A stretch of DNA of 64,000 nt, from assembly GCF_016827605.1 (NCBI RefSeq), contig NZ_JAEPJQ010000007.1:62001-126000 (forward strand), given 5' to 3'. Position numbers and translations under genes: made by a program. Origin of the DNA: Hyunsoonleella ulvae (GTDB lineage: Bacteria; Bacteroidota; Bacteroidia; Flavobacteriales; Flavobacteriaceae). Every line of letters starts with the position of its first letter. Position 1 is the stretch's first letter. The notes under the pieces were generated by a model. The model made no database searches. It was not told the origin of the DNA and saw only the letters and a list, made by a program, of their open reading frames with translations. Positions 32,440 through 41,643 of the stretch are shown one piece after another.

Positions 32440-33405
32440 ATGAAAAAATTATTCTTAAAATGTTTTATGTATGCCATTCTAGTAATAATAGCTTTAGAGT
32501 TATATATTAGAGTTTTTCATTTAACAAAAGATTATCCATCTCGATATATTGATGAATATGGCGTTGAGAAATGGATGCCTAATCAGTCAGGTTTTTCAGT
32601 TACGGGTAATCGAAGACAAAATTTTTCGGAATATCACATAAACAATTCAGGCTTTAATTCTTATAGGGAATATCAACCATCAAACGATAAAGTTGAAATT
32701 GGGTTAGTAGGGGACTCATTCATTGAGGGATTTCATCAAAATTATTATAACTCTATTGGGAAAAAAATAGAAAAGCGATTAAATAGTGTTGAGGTATATG
32801 AGTTTGGGTATGCTGGATATGATTTTGCCGACCAATTACATTTAGTACATTCTTACAAAGAAGAATTTGATCTTATAGATTTTGTAGCTTTTGGCTTGAA
32901 GTTTGAAAACGATCTGTATCGTGCTGAATATAAAATTGTTGATGATAGAATGAAATTGGAATCCACCCTCTATAAAAACTTAAGAAAAATAAAAGTATTG
33001 GCTTACGTTCAGAATATTGGGGCGTTAGACCCTTTGAGAAATTTGCCTGTTAGATTGCTAACCTTTTTTAAGGAAGAGTCAAAAAAAACTGATAAAAAAT
33101 TAACAGAAGAGGAGAGGTTCATAGTGGAGAGTGACACCCAACTAAAAAAATTGAATAACTTTAAAAGTTTGGTTAGTTTATATGGTTATGACAAAGAGCG
33201 ATATGTACTTTTATTAGATAAAAAGAAAACCCCAGATAAGTTTATAGGGTATTTGGAAGCCAATGGCTTTGCATATATAGATTTTTCAGAGGATATGGAT
33301 AATTCAAAACTTCCAACAACTTTAATCTATGATAAACACTGGAACGATAGAGGTAGGGCTATTATAGCTAAACTAATAACAAGATACCTAAAAAGTAAAG
33401 TTTAA
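32440..33405 (+). CDS. SGNH-hydrolase-like membrane-anchored partner of the MBOAT
   Basis: The 321-residue product has an N-terminal membrane anchor (about 6-25) and a periplasmic SGNH fold. Block I is GLVGDSFIEG with Ser93. The C-terminal motif is DKHWNDRG, with Asp298 and His300, like the D-x-H-W of AlgJ/AlgX. It likely transfers or removes the acyl group delivered by the MBOAT. It ends 4 bases inside the tail of the convergent FemAB-like gene. Confidence 0.8.
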   Translation: MKKLFLKCFMYAILVIIALELYIRVFHLTKDYPSRYIDEYGVEKWMPNQSGFSVTGNRRQNFSEYHINNSGFNSYREYQPSNDKVEIGLVGDSFIEGFHQNYYNSIGKKIEKRLNSVEVYEFGYAGYDFADQLHLVHSYKEEFDLIDFVAFGLKFENDLYRAEYKIVDDRMKLESTLYKNLRKIKVLAYVQNIGALDPLRNLPVRLLTFFKEESKKTDKKLTEEERFIVESDTQLKKLNNFKSLVSLYGYDKERYVLLLDKKKTPDKFIGYLEANGFAYIDFSEDMDNSKLPTTLIYDKHWNDRGRAIIAKLITRYLKSKV

Positions 33406-35534
33406 TTACCTTTTAACCTATACAAGGGAAAGAAAGAGGAACCAATATCCTCAACTTTATTTTTTGCAACTAATTCATCGTAAACATTGTTGTTGACAAT
33501 GTATTTCCATACTTTAAAAATTTTGTAATCTTTTGAAAAAGAGGATTTAAATCTAAATAATTCATCATCCTCATTTCCTAATCCACCGCCTAAGTTAAAA
33601 TAGGTATAATTTTCGTTGCTGCCATTAATTCTCATTTCGTCAATGAGTAATCTTATTGGAGAAATATTAAGGAAATCTGTTTTTGTTCCTGAAATATGGT
33701 ATTGGATAATGTTATTTACTTTAACCATCATTGCGGCTGATATAATCTCTGAGGTTTCTTTGTCTTTAGCAAATAATACATCAGTTTTAAATTCTTCACT
33801 CTGAATGAATTTATAAAAATATTCCTTGGGAAAATAGTAACTTTTTTTTGCATTTACCCTATCCATATTTTCATAATAGAGTTCAATAAAAGTATCAATA
33901 TCTTCTTTTGAATCGCTTTTTACTATATCTATTACTTTTCTCCCTTTATTTAAATACCTTTTCGTTGTTTTCGAAAAGATCATCCGTTGTTCATCTATTG
34001 GGATGGTTAAGTCGATATTGACTACATTGCCCAATTCTACAATATCTCCTAAACCATTTAGTATTTGTGATTGCCTATCAATAAATGGATTTAATCTGGA
34101 AAAAACTGAAACTATTTTTTGTCTATTGAAAAAATCATTAAGAGATTTTATAAAACTTTCATTATCAAAATTATTACTAATGTTCTTTTGAATAGGACCA
34201 GAGTACCCATATACTGAAGTTGCATCAAAGAAATCACTGTTTTCAATTTGTCTAATGACTAGAGGTAATAATATACAAGAATCATTTTCTGTATATTTTA
34301 TTAGAATCGCTTTTTCGTCTTTTTTTATTGATAAATTATGGTAATCATAAGTATGATAAAAATCAAAATTAGAGACACTTTGTAATGCTTTTTGCCATTC
34401 ACTTCTTTCAGTGATTAATACAATATCAGTTTTCGAGGGGGCAGTTATAGTCACGTTATTAGATTTTTTATAAATAGGAAAAAAATTATTTGAATCGCTT
34501 AGCAATGTATTAACATCTGTGTAATTTACATCTATTTCTCGTATTAATAAATTGTAAACTTTTTCGTTAATTATTTTTCTTCCTGTAAAAAAATACACAT
34601 CTTCATCTTTTGAGAAAAAAGATTTTTTATACTGATAAAGACCATCGTTATTTTTTCTTCCACCACCAAGTATATAATATTTCATATTATTTTTTAACCC
34701 CCATTTGATCACTTCTATTTTTAAAAAGTCATTAGGTCTAGCATTAAAATATTCAGCTTGAGTACCTCCAAGATAGGAGTACATAATATCTCCATTTATG
34801 ATAATTAGTTCTGCTGAAATGGGAGTTTCATCTTTGTAAACTATGGATATTAGAATATTATCAGCATTGTTATCAATTAGGTTTTCAAAATAGGAGCGAG
34901 GGTAAAAATAGTTTTTTGTAGCAGCATTACGCTCCATAGTTTTTATGTAAATATTATAGAATTGATCTATAACTTGAGGGGTAATACCACTATCATAAAT
35001 TATACAACGTAAATTACGTTTTTCTGCTTTTCTATAATTATTTCTAACCTTTTGCTTGAAATTTAACCAAAGTTCTTCAAAAGCGATTAATTTACCTTTT
35101 ACATTGCTCAAAGTAGGAATTAAATGGCCTGAGTAGTTTACGTGATTACCTTCTAAATTAAACCTTATAAATTCAGTGACTACGTTGTTGCTTTTATACC
35201 ATTCATCAACTTTAATCCAAAAAAAATCTAAATCCTCTGGGGTCGTTTTATTTGTTAGGGGGCCGCTGTAGCCATAGGGAGATGATGCATCATAATAGCT
35301 TTTGTCTTTTAGGGAATCTATTTTATTTAAAAAAATCGGCATCACAACTTTAACATCTTGGTTCTTCTTTAAAACAAAGTAATTAAGTTTGTGATTTTCT
35401 TGATAGTTGCAATATTCTAAAGAATAAAATGTACAATAATTCTCAAACTTATTAAGAATATCATAGTATTTCTTGATATCATCCTCGGAGTTAATGGTTG
35501 TAAATTCTAAACTATATATTGGCAGGCTTGGCAT
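33402..35534 (-). CDS. Tandem-duplicated FemAB/GNAT-like acyltransferase
   Basis: The 710-residue product is two homologous halves (about 1-345 and 370-710). Each has a YD/FDAxSxYGYSGP signature (YYDASSPYGYSGP and FFDATSVYGYSGP), an aromatic-rich YFYPRSYF/YYFPKEYF motif and a Y-x-LGGG/F-x-LGGG motif before a final KSF/KSS segment. This is the FemAB/Acetyltransf_6 fold, which moves amino acids or acyl groups onto amines. A fused pair could act as an internal dimer. It is the last gene of the operon with the sugar transferases, so a polysaccharide target is likely. Confidence 0.75.
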   Translation of the reverse strand: MPSLPIYSLEFTTINSEDDIKKYYDILNKFENYCTFYSLEYCNYQENHKLNYFVLKKNQDVKVVMPIFLNKIDSLKDKSYYDASSPYGYSGPLTNKTTPEDLDFFWIKVDEWYKSNNVVTEFIRFNLEGNHVNYSGHLIPTLSNVKGKLIAFEELWLNFKQKVRNNYRKAEKRNLRCIIYDSGITPQVIDQFYNIYIKTMERNAATKNYFYPRSYFENLIDNNADNILISIVYKDETPISAELIIINGDIMYSYLGGTQAEYFNARPNDFLKIEVIKWGLKNNMKYYILGGGRKNNDGLYQYKKSFFSKDEDVYFFTGRKIINEKVYNLLIREIDVNYTDVNTLLSDSNNFFPIYKKSNNVTITAPSKTDIVLITERSEWQKALQSVSNFDFYHTYDYHNLSIKKDEKAILIKYTENDSCILLPLVIRQIENSDFFDATSVYGYSGPIQKNISNNFDNESFIKSLNDFFNRQKIVSVFSRLNPFIDRQSQILNGLGDIVELGNVVNIDLTIPIDEQRMIFSKTTKRYLNKGRKVIDIVKSDSKEDIDTFIELYYENMDRVNAKKSYYFPKEYFYKFIQSEEFKTDVLFAKDKETSEIISAAMMVKVNNIIQYHISGTKTDFLNISPIRLLIDEMRINGSNENYTYFNLGGGLGNEDDELFRFKSSFSKDYKIFKVWKYIVNNNVYDELVAKNKVEDIGSSFFPLYRLKGN

Positions 35535-35545
35535 TATTTTTTGTT

Positions 35546-36157
35546 TTATGTTGGTTTGGATCCAGTAAATTCAGGCATATTGGTACCTTCATTATTATTT
35601 ATCCCAGATGGAACGATGATTTTTTTGATAGTGAGGAGAATAATTTTTAGGTCCAATAAAAACGATTGATTTTTAACATACCAAACATCTAGTTCAAATT
35701 TTTTTTCCCATGTTAACGTATTTCTTCCCATTACTTGCGCCCAACCTGTTATACCAGGAGCTACATTATGCCTTTGTTTCTGAAAATGGTTGTACAAAGG
35801 TAAATAATGTACCAATAATGGTCTGGGACCAACTATACTCATGTCACCTTTTATCACATTAATCAATTGTGGTATTTCGTCTACAGAATATTTTCTAATG
35901 AAAGCTCCTATTCTAGTCACTCTATTTAAACTATGAATATTTTTCTCATCCCCAGGTTTCAAATCTTTCATGGTTTTAAACTTTATAATCTTAAAAACAC
36001 GCTCATTTTTACCTGGACGTAGTTGAAAGAAAAACGGCTTTCCGTTATTAGTAAATAATAAGCATAAAGTGATGACTATAAACACAGGGGATAACAGCAA
36101 GAAAACAGTAGCTGCAAAAAGAAAATCAAATAAACGTTTAATATTTTTATATTTCAT
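35546..36157 (-). CDS. Initiating sugar-phosphate transferase (PglC/WcaJ type), first copy
   Basis: This 203-residue monotopic membrane enzyme has an N-terminal reentrant helix (about 7-30), PFFFQLRPGKNERVFKIIKFKTM, and the catalytic Asp-Glu pair in SVDEIPQLINV. GDMSIVGPRPLL and PGITGWAQVMGRN are further family marks. It attaches the first sugar phosphate to undecaprenyl phosphate. A second homologue lies 0.7 kb upstream, so the operon may start two glycans or use two different first sugars. Confidence 0.93.
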   Translation of the reverse strand: MKYKNIKRLFDFLFAATVFLLLSPVFIVITLCLLFTNNGKPFFFQLRPGKNERVFKIIKFKTMKDLKPGDEKNIHSLNRVTRIGAFIRKYSVDEIPQLINVIKGDMSIVGPRPLLVHYLPLYNHFQKQRHNVAPGITGWAQVMGRNTLTWEKKFELDVWYVKNQSFLLDLKIILLTIKKIIVPSGINNNEGTNMPEFTGSKPT

Positions 36158-36234
36158 ATTTGTAAAAGTAAAATAGGCTTTTATACTTGCCTATATTTTA
36201 CGTTTAAAAGTTATTATTTTTTGATAAGAAACAT

Positions 36235-36843
36235 TCATGTTTGTTTTTCTTTAACCTGTAATTCTTCAATTTTAGAAATGGTTTCTAAAACTATTTTTTT
36301 TCCGTTTTTAGCAAATCTGGGATAAAGTGTTTCAAAAGTATCGTCTTCTGATACTTTTATAGCGCGTTGACATAATATAATACCCTCATCGATTTTATCA
36401 TCAATGATATGGGTTGTTATTCCTGTAATTTTTACGCCATAATCTAATGCGTCTTGAATAGCTGTTTTAGTTGCTAGGAAGCTTGGAAACAAAGAAGGGT
36501 GAATATTTATTATGTGATTAGGGAAAGCTTTTAACATTGGTTGTTTAATTATATATTTAAAATTTAGCATAAAAATATAATCAATATCCCTACTCTTTAA
36601 CACTTTAGTTAATCGTTCTTGATAATAAAATAAACTTGGATAATCATTTTTAAAGACTTGTAATGTTTCGATATTATGTTTTTCTGCATATTCTTTAGCT
36701 CCACAAGGTTCTTCTTCATAGATAACCAAATCAATGCTAGAGTTATTTAATTTTCCTTTCACAAAGGCTTTAAGGGTGTCCTTAGCGTTTCTTCCCCAAC
36801 CAGTTACTAAAATGGCCCACTTAATTTTTTGATCTGATTGCAT
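36235..36843 (-). CDS. Formyltransferase-fold enzyme (PurN/sugar N-formyltransferase-like)
   Basis: The 202-residue product has the formyltransferase catalytic pattern: NIHPSLFPSF with Asn113 and His115, and GITTHIIDDKIDEG with Asp148. A glycine-rich start, LVTGWGRNAKDTLK, would bind the folate cofactor loop. It lacks the C-terminal domain of methionyl-tRNA formyltransferase. Its place between two sugar transferases suggests it formylates an amino sugar of the polysaccharide. It overlaps the upstream gene by 23 bases, which indicates coupled translation. Confidence 0.85.
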   Translation of the reverse strand: MQSDQKIKWAILVTGWGRNAKDTLKAFVKGKLNNSSIDLVIYEEEPCGAKEYAEKHNIETLQVFKNDYPSLFYYQERLTKVLKSRDIDYIFMLNFKYIIKQPMLKAFPNHIINIHPSLFPSFLATKTAIQDALDYGVKITGITTHIIDDKIDEGIILCQRAIKVSEDDTFETLYPRFAKNGKKIVLETISKIEELQVKEKQT

Positions 36844-37435
36844 CTAAATCTTGGATAACGGAATTTGGATTTACTACCACGTCTTTAGAGGTAATGACTT
36901 TTTTTATTGTTTTGGTAAAAATTTTAAAGTCTAAATTAAAACTTAAGTTCTCAACATATTCGATATCTTTTTGCAACCTATCATTCCAATTCAATAAATT
37001 TCTACCAGAAACTTGAGCTAATCCAGTAATACCTGGTCTTATATAATGTCTTTTTCTTTCAGTATCTGAGTAATAAGGTAAATATCTTATTAATAAAGGC
37101 CTAGGGCCTATGAAACTCATATCGCCTTTTACGATATTGATAAGTTGTGGTAATTCATCTAATGATGTTTTTCTAATCATTTTGCCTATTGATGTTAAGC
37201 GTTTTTCATCAGGTAATAACTTTCCGTTTTTATCCTTTTTATCATTCATGGTTTTAAACTTTATTATACTGAATATTTTTTCGTTCTTTCCAGGGCGTTT
37301 TTGAACGAAAAACGGATTACCCTTGTTAGTAAATGCAAGGATCATGATTAGTAATATAAATATAGGTAAGGTTAATATTAGACCAAGCATAGCTGTGATG
37401 ACATCTAAAAAACGTTTTAAACAAAATTGATACAT
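36821..37435 (-). CDS. Initiating sugar-phosphate transferase (PglC/WcaJ type), second copy
   Basis: The 204-residue product is clearly related to the copy at 35546-36157: an N-terminal reentrant helix, PFFVQKRPGKNEKIFSIIKFKTM, SLDELPQLINIVKGDMSFIGPRPLL and PGITGLAQVSGRN. The catalytic Asp-Glu pair is kept (LDE). Sequence differences are spread over the whole length, so it is an older paralogue rather than a recent copy. It precedes the formyltransferase and follows the carrier-protein gene by 46 bases. Confidence 0.93.
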   Translation of the reverse strand: MYQFCLKRFLDVITAMLGLILTLPIFILLIMILAFTNKGNPFFVQKRPGKNEKIFSIIKFKTMNDKKDKNGKLLPDEKRLTSIGKMIRKTSLDELPQLINIVKGDMSFIGPRPLLIRYLPYYSDTERKRHYIRPGITGLAQVSGRNLLNWNDRLQKDIEYVENLSFNLDFKIFTKTIKKVITSKDVVVNPNSVIQDLDAIRSKN

Positions 37436-37481
37436 ACCAATATAAATGTTTTATACTGTTAGATAAGTTATTTAAGACTAA

Positions 37482-37730
37482 CTACGTTAAATTCAGTTCT
37501 CTCTCAATTGTTTTTAATAAATCTCCTATATTATTCATATTCATCAGGTCCATAAGTTTAAACTTAATATTAAAACTTTTCTCAATATCTGTAATAATCA
37601 TCATATGAGTAATGGATTCCCAACCATTTACATCATTGGCTGTTGTTGTTTCATTTAGAGTGAAATTGTCGTGTTCAAGAATCTTAACAAAAGATTCTTT
37701 TACCTTTTCTAAAATAGCTTCTTTTTTCAT
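37482..37730 (-). CDS. Acyl/peptidyl carrier protein (DltC-like)
   Basis: The 82-residue four-helix protein has the phosphopantetheine site in GWESITHM (Ser39). The usual DSL is replaced by ESI, as in some stand-alone carriers. It lies one base from the adenylating-enzyme gene, the same order as DltA and DltC. It should hold an activated amino acid or acyl group as a thioester for the nearby acyltransferases. Confidence 0.9.
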   Translation of the reverse strand: MKKEAILEKVKESFVKILEHDNFTLNETTTANDVNGWESITHMMIITDIEKSFNIKFKLMDLMNMNNIGDLLKTIERELNLT

Positions 37731-37731
37731 T

Positions 37732-39231
37732 TTATTTTGAAATTAATAGTCTTAATTGTTTTCTATCAAGTTTTCCATTAGTGTTATGTGGCAACTTATC
37801 TACAAAATGAAATTGACTAGGAATCATATAGTTTGGAAGCTTATCTTGAAGAAACTCAATAATAACATTAGTATCGATATTTTTACCTTCCATAACTAAA
37901 GCAAGTTCATTATTACCGTTATTATTATTTACATCAATAACACTTATATTTCTATCTTTTATGAATGCTTTTATTTGATGCTCAATTTCTCCTAATTCTA
38001 CCCTAAATCCTCTAATCTTTACTTGAAAATCTTTGCGTTCAACATACATTAAATCCCCATTGTTATCTATATAGCAAATGTCCCCTGTTTTGTAAAACCT
38101 TTTTATTTGTCCTAAATTATCTTTTGCATTGAAGAAAGCTTTAGCATTTAATTCATTATTTTTCCAATAACCAGTGGTAACTTGATTACCTGCCAAACAT
38201 AGCTCACCGTGATTCCCTTTTGGTTGTTCGTTATTTTCTTCATCTACGATTAAAAAATCAAATCCATCTAAAGGCTTTCCAACGGATAGTACACCAGCAT
38301 GAGTTTTGTATTCGTTTGGATTAAAAGTATAGTAAGTACTACATACAGTGCATTCTGTTGGCCCATAATGATTGTATATAGTACTATTTGGAATACATTT
38401 AGTCCACTCCCTCAAAATATTATCATAGAGTTTTCCTCCGCCAAAAACACAATACCTAACACTTTTGGCATCAATTTCATTAAAATAGGGTCTTAGGTAA
38501 TAAATGATGGATGGTACCATTTTCAGGACTGTTAAATCGTATTGCTTAAGCAATTTAAATATTTGAAAATATTTTATACTTTTTGGAGGAACCGTGTATA
38601 CACAAGCACCAGCAAGAATTGCAGGCATAAAAGCGGTAAGGGATGCGTCAAATGTTAAGTCGTACATTTGCAAGCACTTATCAGAGCTATTTATTTTATA
38701 CTCTTTGTCATTATAAAGAGCAGTTAATAAAGCGTTTAAATTATAAAAACGTATGGGTATGCCCTTTGGTGTTCCAGTACTTCCACTAGTAAAAAGTATG
38801 TAAGCAATATTATTTTGATAATAATTAAAAGCCTTGATTTTCCCTAATGTTTCTGATGGTTCGTGACTTTTAATATTAATAATTTTATAATTATTTATGT
38901 AATCGGAATTTTTAGAGCTATCGAATACTGTTACGCAATCTATTTTTTTTAATATTTCATTATTACGTTTTACAGGAGCATCTGGATTAATGGGGATATA
39001 GGCTTTGCCTTCGAACCAGAGGGCAAAAATTGTAGCATAGGTTTCTAAATCATCATTAGCTATTAGACCAATTAGTTTGTTTTCTTCATTTATTTTGTTG
39101 TTTATTATGTATCTAATGTGTAAGACACAATCCATCAGCTCTTTGTATGTGTAAAACTTTGAGTCAATACACAAAGCTTGTTTATCTGAATGTTTGGTAA
39201 AGCTGTCTACGAGTCTATCAAGAAAATTCAT
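37732..39231 (-). CDS. Amino-acid-adenylating enzyme (DltA/NRPS A-domain-like)
   Basis: This 499-residue stand-alone ANL enzyme has core motifs A3 FTSGSTGTPKG (147-157), A4 YDLTFDASLTAFMP with Asp195, A5 NHYGPTE (287-293), A7 YKTGD and A10 NTNGKLDRKQL (Lys487). The Asp in the A4 FDAS motif binds the alpha-amino group in amino-acid-activating enzymes, so an amino acid rather than a fatty acid is the likely substrate. It should load the adjacent carrier protein. It is 9 bases from the upstream acyltransferase gene. Confidence 0.88.
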   Translation of the reverse strand: MNFLDRLVDSFTKHSDKQALCIDSKFYTYKELMDCVLHIRYIINNKINEENKLIGLIANDDLETYATIFALWFEGKAYIPINPDAPVKRNNEILKKIDCVTVFDSSKNSDYINNYKIINIKSHEPSETLGKIKAFNYYQNNIAYILFTSGSTGTPKGIPIRFYNLNALLTALYNDKEYKINSSDKCLQMYDLTFDASLTAFMPAILAGACVYTVPPKSIKYFQIFKLLKQYDLTVLKMVPSIIYYLRPYFNEIDAKSVRYCVFGGGKLYDNILREWTKCIPNSTIYNHYGPTECTVCSTYYTFNPNEYKTHAGVLSVGKPLDGFDFLIVDEENNEQPKGNHGELCLAGNQVTTGYWKNNELNAKAFFNAKDNLGQIKRFYKTGDICYIDNNGDLMYVERKDFQVKIRGFRVELGEIEHQIKAFIKDRNISVIDVNNNNGNNELALVMEGKNIDTNVIIEFLQDKLPNYMIPSQFHFVDKLPHNTNGKLDRKQLRLLISK

Positions 39232-39240
39232 ATAAATAAT

Positions 39241-40329
39241 TTATGCAAAGTGACCATCTTGTTGATAAACAAATTCATTTTTCAAGTCGAAGCCTAGGCT
39301 ATTGTTGTATACAGAGACTATATTACGTTTGTTTACGTACACACTTGTAAAAGAGTTTTTAATGTATTTACCTAAATTTTCATCTTCAGTTAAAAGAAAA
39401 GTACATTTAGATTTTATAAAGTGCTCCATTAAAGTATCAGCGCAAAATTTGTAATTTTTTTCAGAACACAAAAAGTATCTTGTTACAAATTCGTTTCCTC
39501 TTATTAAGAATGAAATAAAACCAATCAATTGATGATCTAAATATACCATTAAACTATTGTTGTGTATTTTGTTTGAAATACTGCTTATAAGGCATGTATA
39601 GTTATTTTTATGGTTCAAAGGTGCATTGGTATATTGATTATTGTTTATTTGCCAATTAATATAATTTTTGGTTTTGAAAACTAAATCGTTTTTAACAAAA
39701 GGGGCAATAAATTCCCAGTTTTTTTCGTTTATGTAGCTTATGTATTCATAGGAAACACCATTTAAATTAAATTTTAAACGATTTAATTTTGTTATTGAGT
39801 AATGAGAAATCCATTTGATGCCTTTTAAAACGGGAGAAATAAATTTAAGCATCTTGAGTTTAGAAGTGAGAAGGCCATCATCCAGATTGAACATAAAAAT
39901 ATATCTCGTTCTTTCTGAGAATTCTGTATAAGGCTGCTTTTTGTAATACTCTAAAGTATCAGCACCCAAGTATTTAATAATTACTTTTTCTTTAGCAGCA
40001 TCTGTTGAAGCTTTCTTTGTATAGGCAGATAATACGGAATCCTTGTATTTATCACATACCCACCATCTACTACTCCAAAACACCTTTTCGATACCATTTT
40101 TGGTTTTAATTAGATCGGGTATTAGATAAACAAATGAAACTATTTCTTCTTTTTCAAGCCCCATAACTCCACAAATATCATTAGCTTCAAAGCGTTCATT
40201 TTGTAACAACCATTTTGCTTTGCTTTTACTAAACGGAACCATTTTATTAGAAAAACCCCAATATAAATTCTGTTCCAAAGCAATTTCTAGTTTCTCTTTT
40301 GTAATTAATTCTAAACGAAGATCTGTCAT
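39241..40329 (-). CDS. GNAT-like acyltransferase
   Basis: The 362-residue product has no signal peptide. It shows GNAT-like elements (NDICGVMGLEKEEIVSFVYLI and NSLMVYLDHQLIGFISFLIRG) and aromatic-rich middle segments. It is more distant from the tandem FemAB-like array downstream but shares its general size. Its position just upstream of the adenylating enzyme and carrier protein suggests it uses the loaded carrier as donor, perhaps to acylate an amino sugar. The exact family is not recognised. Confidence 0.65.
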   Translation of the reverse strand: MTDLRLELITKEKLEIALEQNLYWGFSNKMVPFSKSKAKWLLQNERFEANDICGVMGLEKEEIVSFVYLIPDLIKTKNGIEKVFWSSRWWVCDKYKDSVLSAYTKKASTDAAKEKVIIKYLGADTLEYYKKQPYTEFSERTRYIFMFNLDDGLLTSKLKMLKFISPVLKGIKWISHYSITKLNRLKFNLNGVSYEYISYINEKNWEFIAPFVKNDLVFKTKNYINWQINNNQYTNAPLNHKNNYTCLISSISNKIHNNSLMVYLDHQLIGFISFLIRGNEFVTRYFLCSEKNYKFCADTLMEHFIKSKCTFLLTEDENLGKYIKNSFTSVYVNKRNIVSVYNNSLGFDLKNEFVYQQDGHFA

Positions 40330-40358
40330 TGGTTGGATAGGTTAAACGGAGAAAAATA

Positions 40359-41510
40359 CTATTTTAAATTATCGTATTCGTTTAAAAGGGCATCCCAAAT
40401 TACTTGGCGTTGGTATCTTTTAACAATAAGATCTCTACAAGTTTTACTAGAAAACTGTATTTCCCCTTTAAAAATTGAAACCATCTTGTTGTATAGGGTA
40501 TTTGTGTCTTTAACGGGGATAATTGTCCCATTTTTACCTTCTATTACAATTTCATTACAACCATTAATGTTTGAAACAATACAAGGAAGACCCATAGCTC
40601 CTGCTTGCATCACTACATTAGGAAAACCTTCCCTGTAGCTAACAAAGGTTAAAACGTTGGACAACACAAAATAAGGACATACGTCTTCTACCCATCCTGA
40701 ACTAACAATATTTTTATTGGTTTTTATAATTTCAGTTGTTTTTACTTTTAAAGGGTCTAATTCATTTTCATAACCGCCTACCAGTAGTAGTTTTATTCCA
40801 GAGTGATTTTTACACATTTTATCAAATGCTTCTATGAGCTCATTAACACCTTTATCAGAGACTAGTCTACCAACAAAAAGAAATACAAAATCTGATTTTT
40901 TAATACCAAGCTCTTCTCTCAATTTATCTTTTTTATCTTCATCTGTAAACCTGATTGGATCGAACCTTTGTATATCAATTCCATTAGAACTACCATTTCC
41001 AATAACCGTCAATTTACTTTTATTTGTAAAATTGTGTTCTAGAATTATATTTTTTAGCCCAAAAGAATTTGGATATATTTTCGTAGCCCAGCTATAAGTT
41101 GCTCTTTCTACAAAATTTAATAATAATCGTTTCAGACCTTTTGCTTCAACAAGAGGTAATCCAGCGATAGTATGTAATCTATGTTCAACACCAGCAAGTT
41201 TAGCAGCTAACATAGACAAAGTCCCTGCTTTTGGTGTATGAGAGTGTACAATAAAGGGTTTTTCTTTCTTAAACAATCTATAAAGCTTATAAACTGCTAT
41301 GATATCCTTTAATGGAGTTATTTTCCTGGTCATTTCAATCGCGAATGCGGGGACGCCTTCTATAGCAGGGAGTCTATCTAGTTCATTGTTTTTTCCTTGA
41401 GAAGAAACACCAAGAATTTCATAATGTTGAGACATAAACTTTAGTTGTCCATGCAAAAGACCTAAAAGAGATAGTGGAACCGTAGTAATCCTTATTATTT
41501 TCTTTTTCAT
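40359..41510 (-). CDS. GT4-family glycosyltransferase (first in the operon)
   Basis: The 383-residue GT-B enzyme has an N-terminal acceptor domain with VHSHTPKAGTLSMLAAKLAG and a C-terminal donor domain. The latter has FLFVGRLVSDKGVNELIEAF and VSYREGFPNVVMQAGAMGLP, the E-x7-E type motif. It resembles capsule GT4 enzymes that transfer GalNAc or similar sugars early in repeat-unit assembly. It is probably the first gene of the operon running down to 33402. Confidence 0.9.
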   Translation of the reverse strand: MKKKIIRITTVPLSLLGLLHGQLKFMSQHYEILGVSSQGKNNELDRLPAIEGVPAFAIEMTRKITPLKDIIAVYKLYRLFKKEKPFIVHSHTPKAGTLSMLAAKLAGVEHRLHTIAGLPLVEAKGLKRLLLNFVERATYSWATKIYPNSFGLKNIILEHNFTNKSKLTVIGNGSSNGIDIQRFDPIRFTDEDKKDKLREELGIKKSDFVFLFVGRLVSDKGVNELIEAFDKMCKNHSGIKLLLVGGYENELDPLKVKTTEIIKTNKNIVSSGWVEDVCPYFVLSNVLTFVSYREGFPNVVMQAGAMGLPCIVSNINGCNEIVIEGKNGTIIPVKDTNTLYNKMVSIFKGEIQFSSKTCRDLIVKRYQRQVIWDALLNEYDNLK

Positions 41511-41543
41511 AAACTTTAGTAATAGCCTCTATAGTTTAGTAGG

Positions 41544-41551
41544 CAAATATA
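41544..41551 (-). promoter_or_regulatory. -7 box before the GT4 operon
   Basis: The minus strand reads TATATTTG, a full TAnnTTTG match 34 bases before the ATG at 41510, in a 133-base gap. It supports a separate transcript from the upstream FemAB-like array. Confidence 0.4.
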
Positions 41552-41643
41552 AGCAAGTATTAAAAATGGTAGCGAATTAATCCATCTAATACATGGTTTT
41601 ACGTTATGAAGTCTAATTCGAAGCATTAAGAAATATTTTTTAA

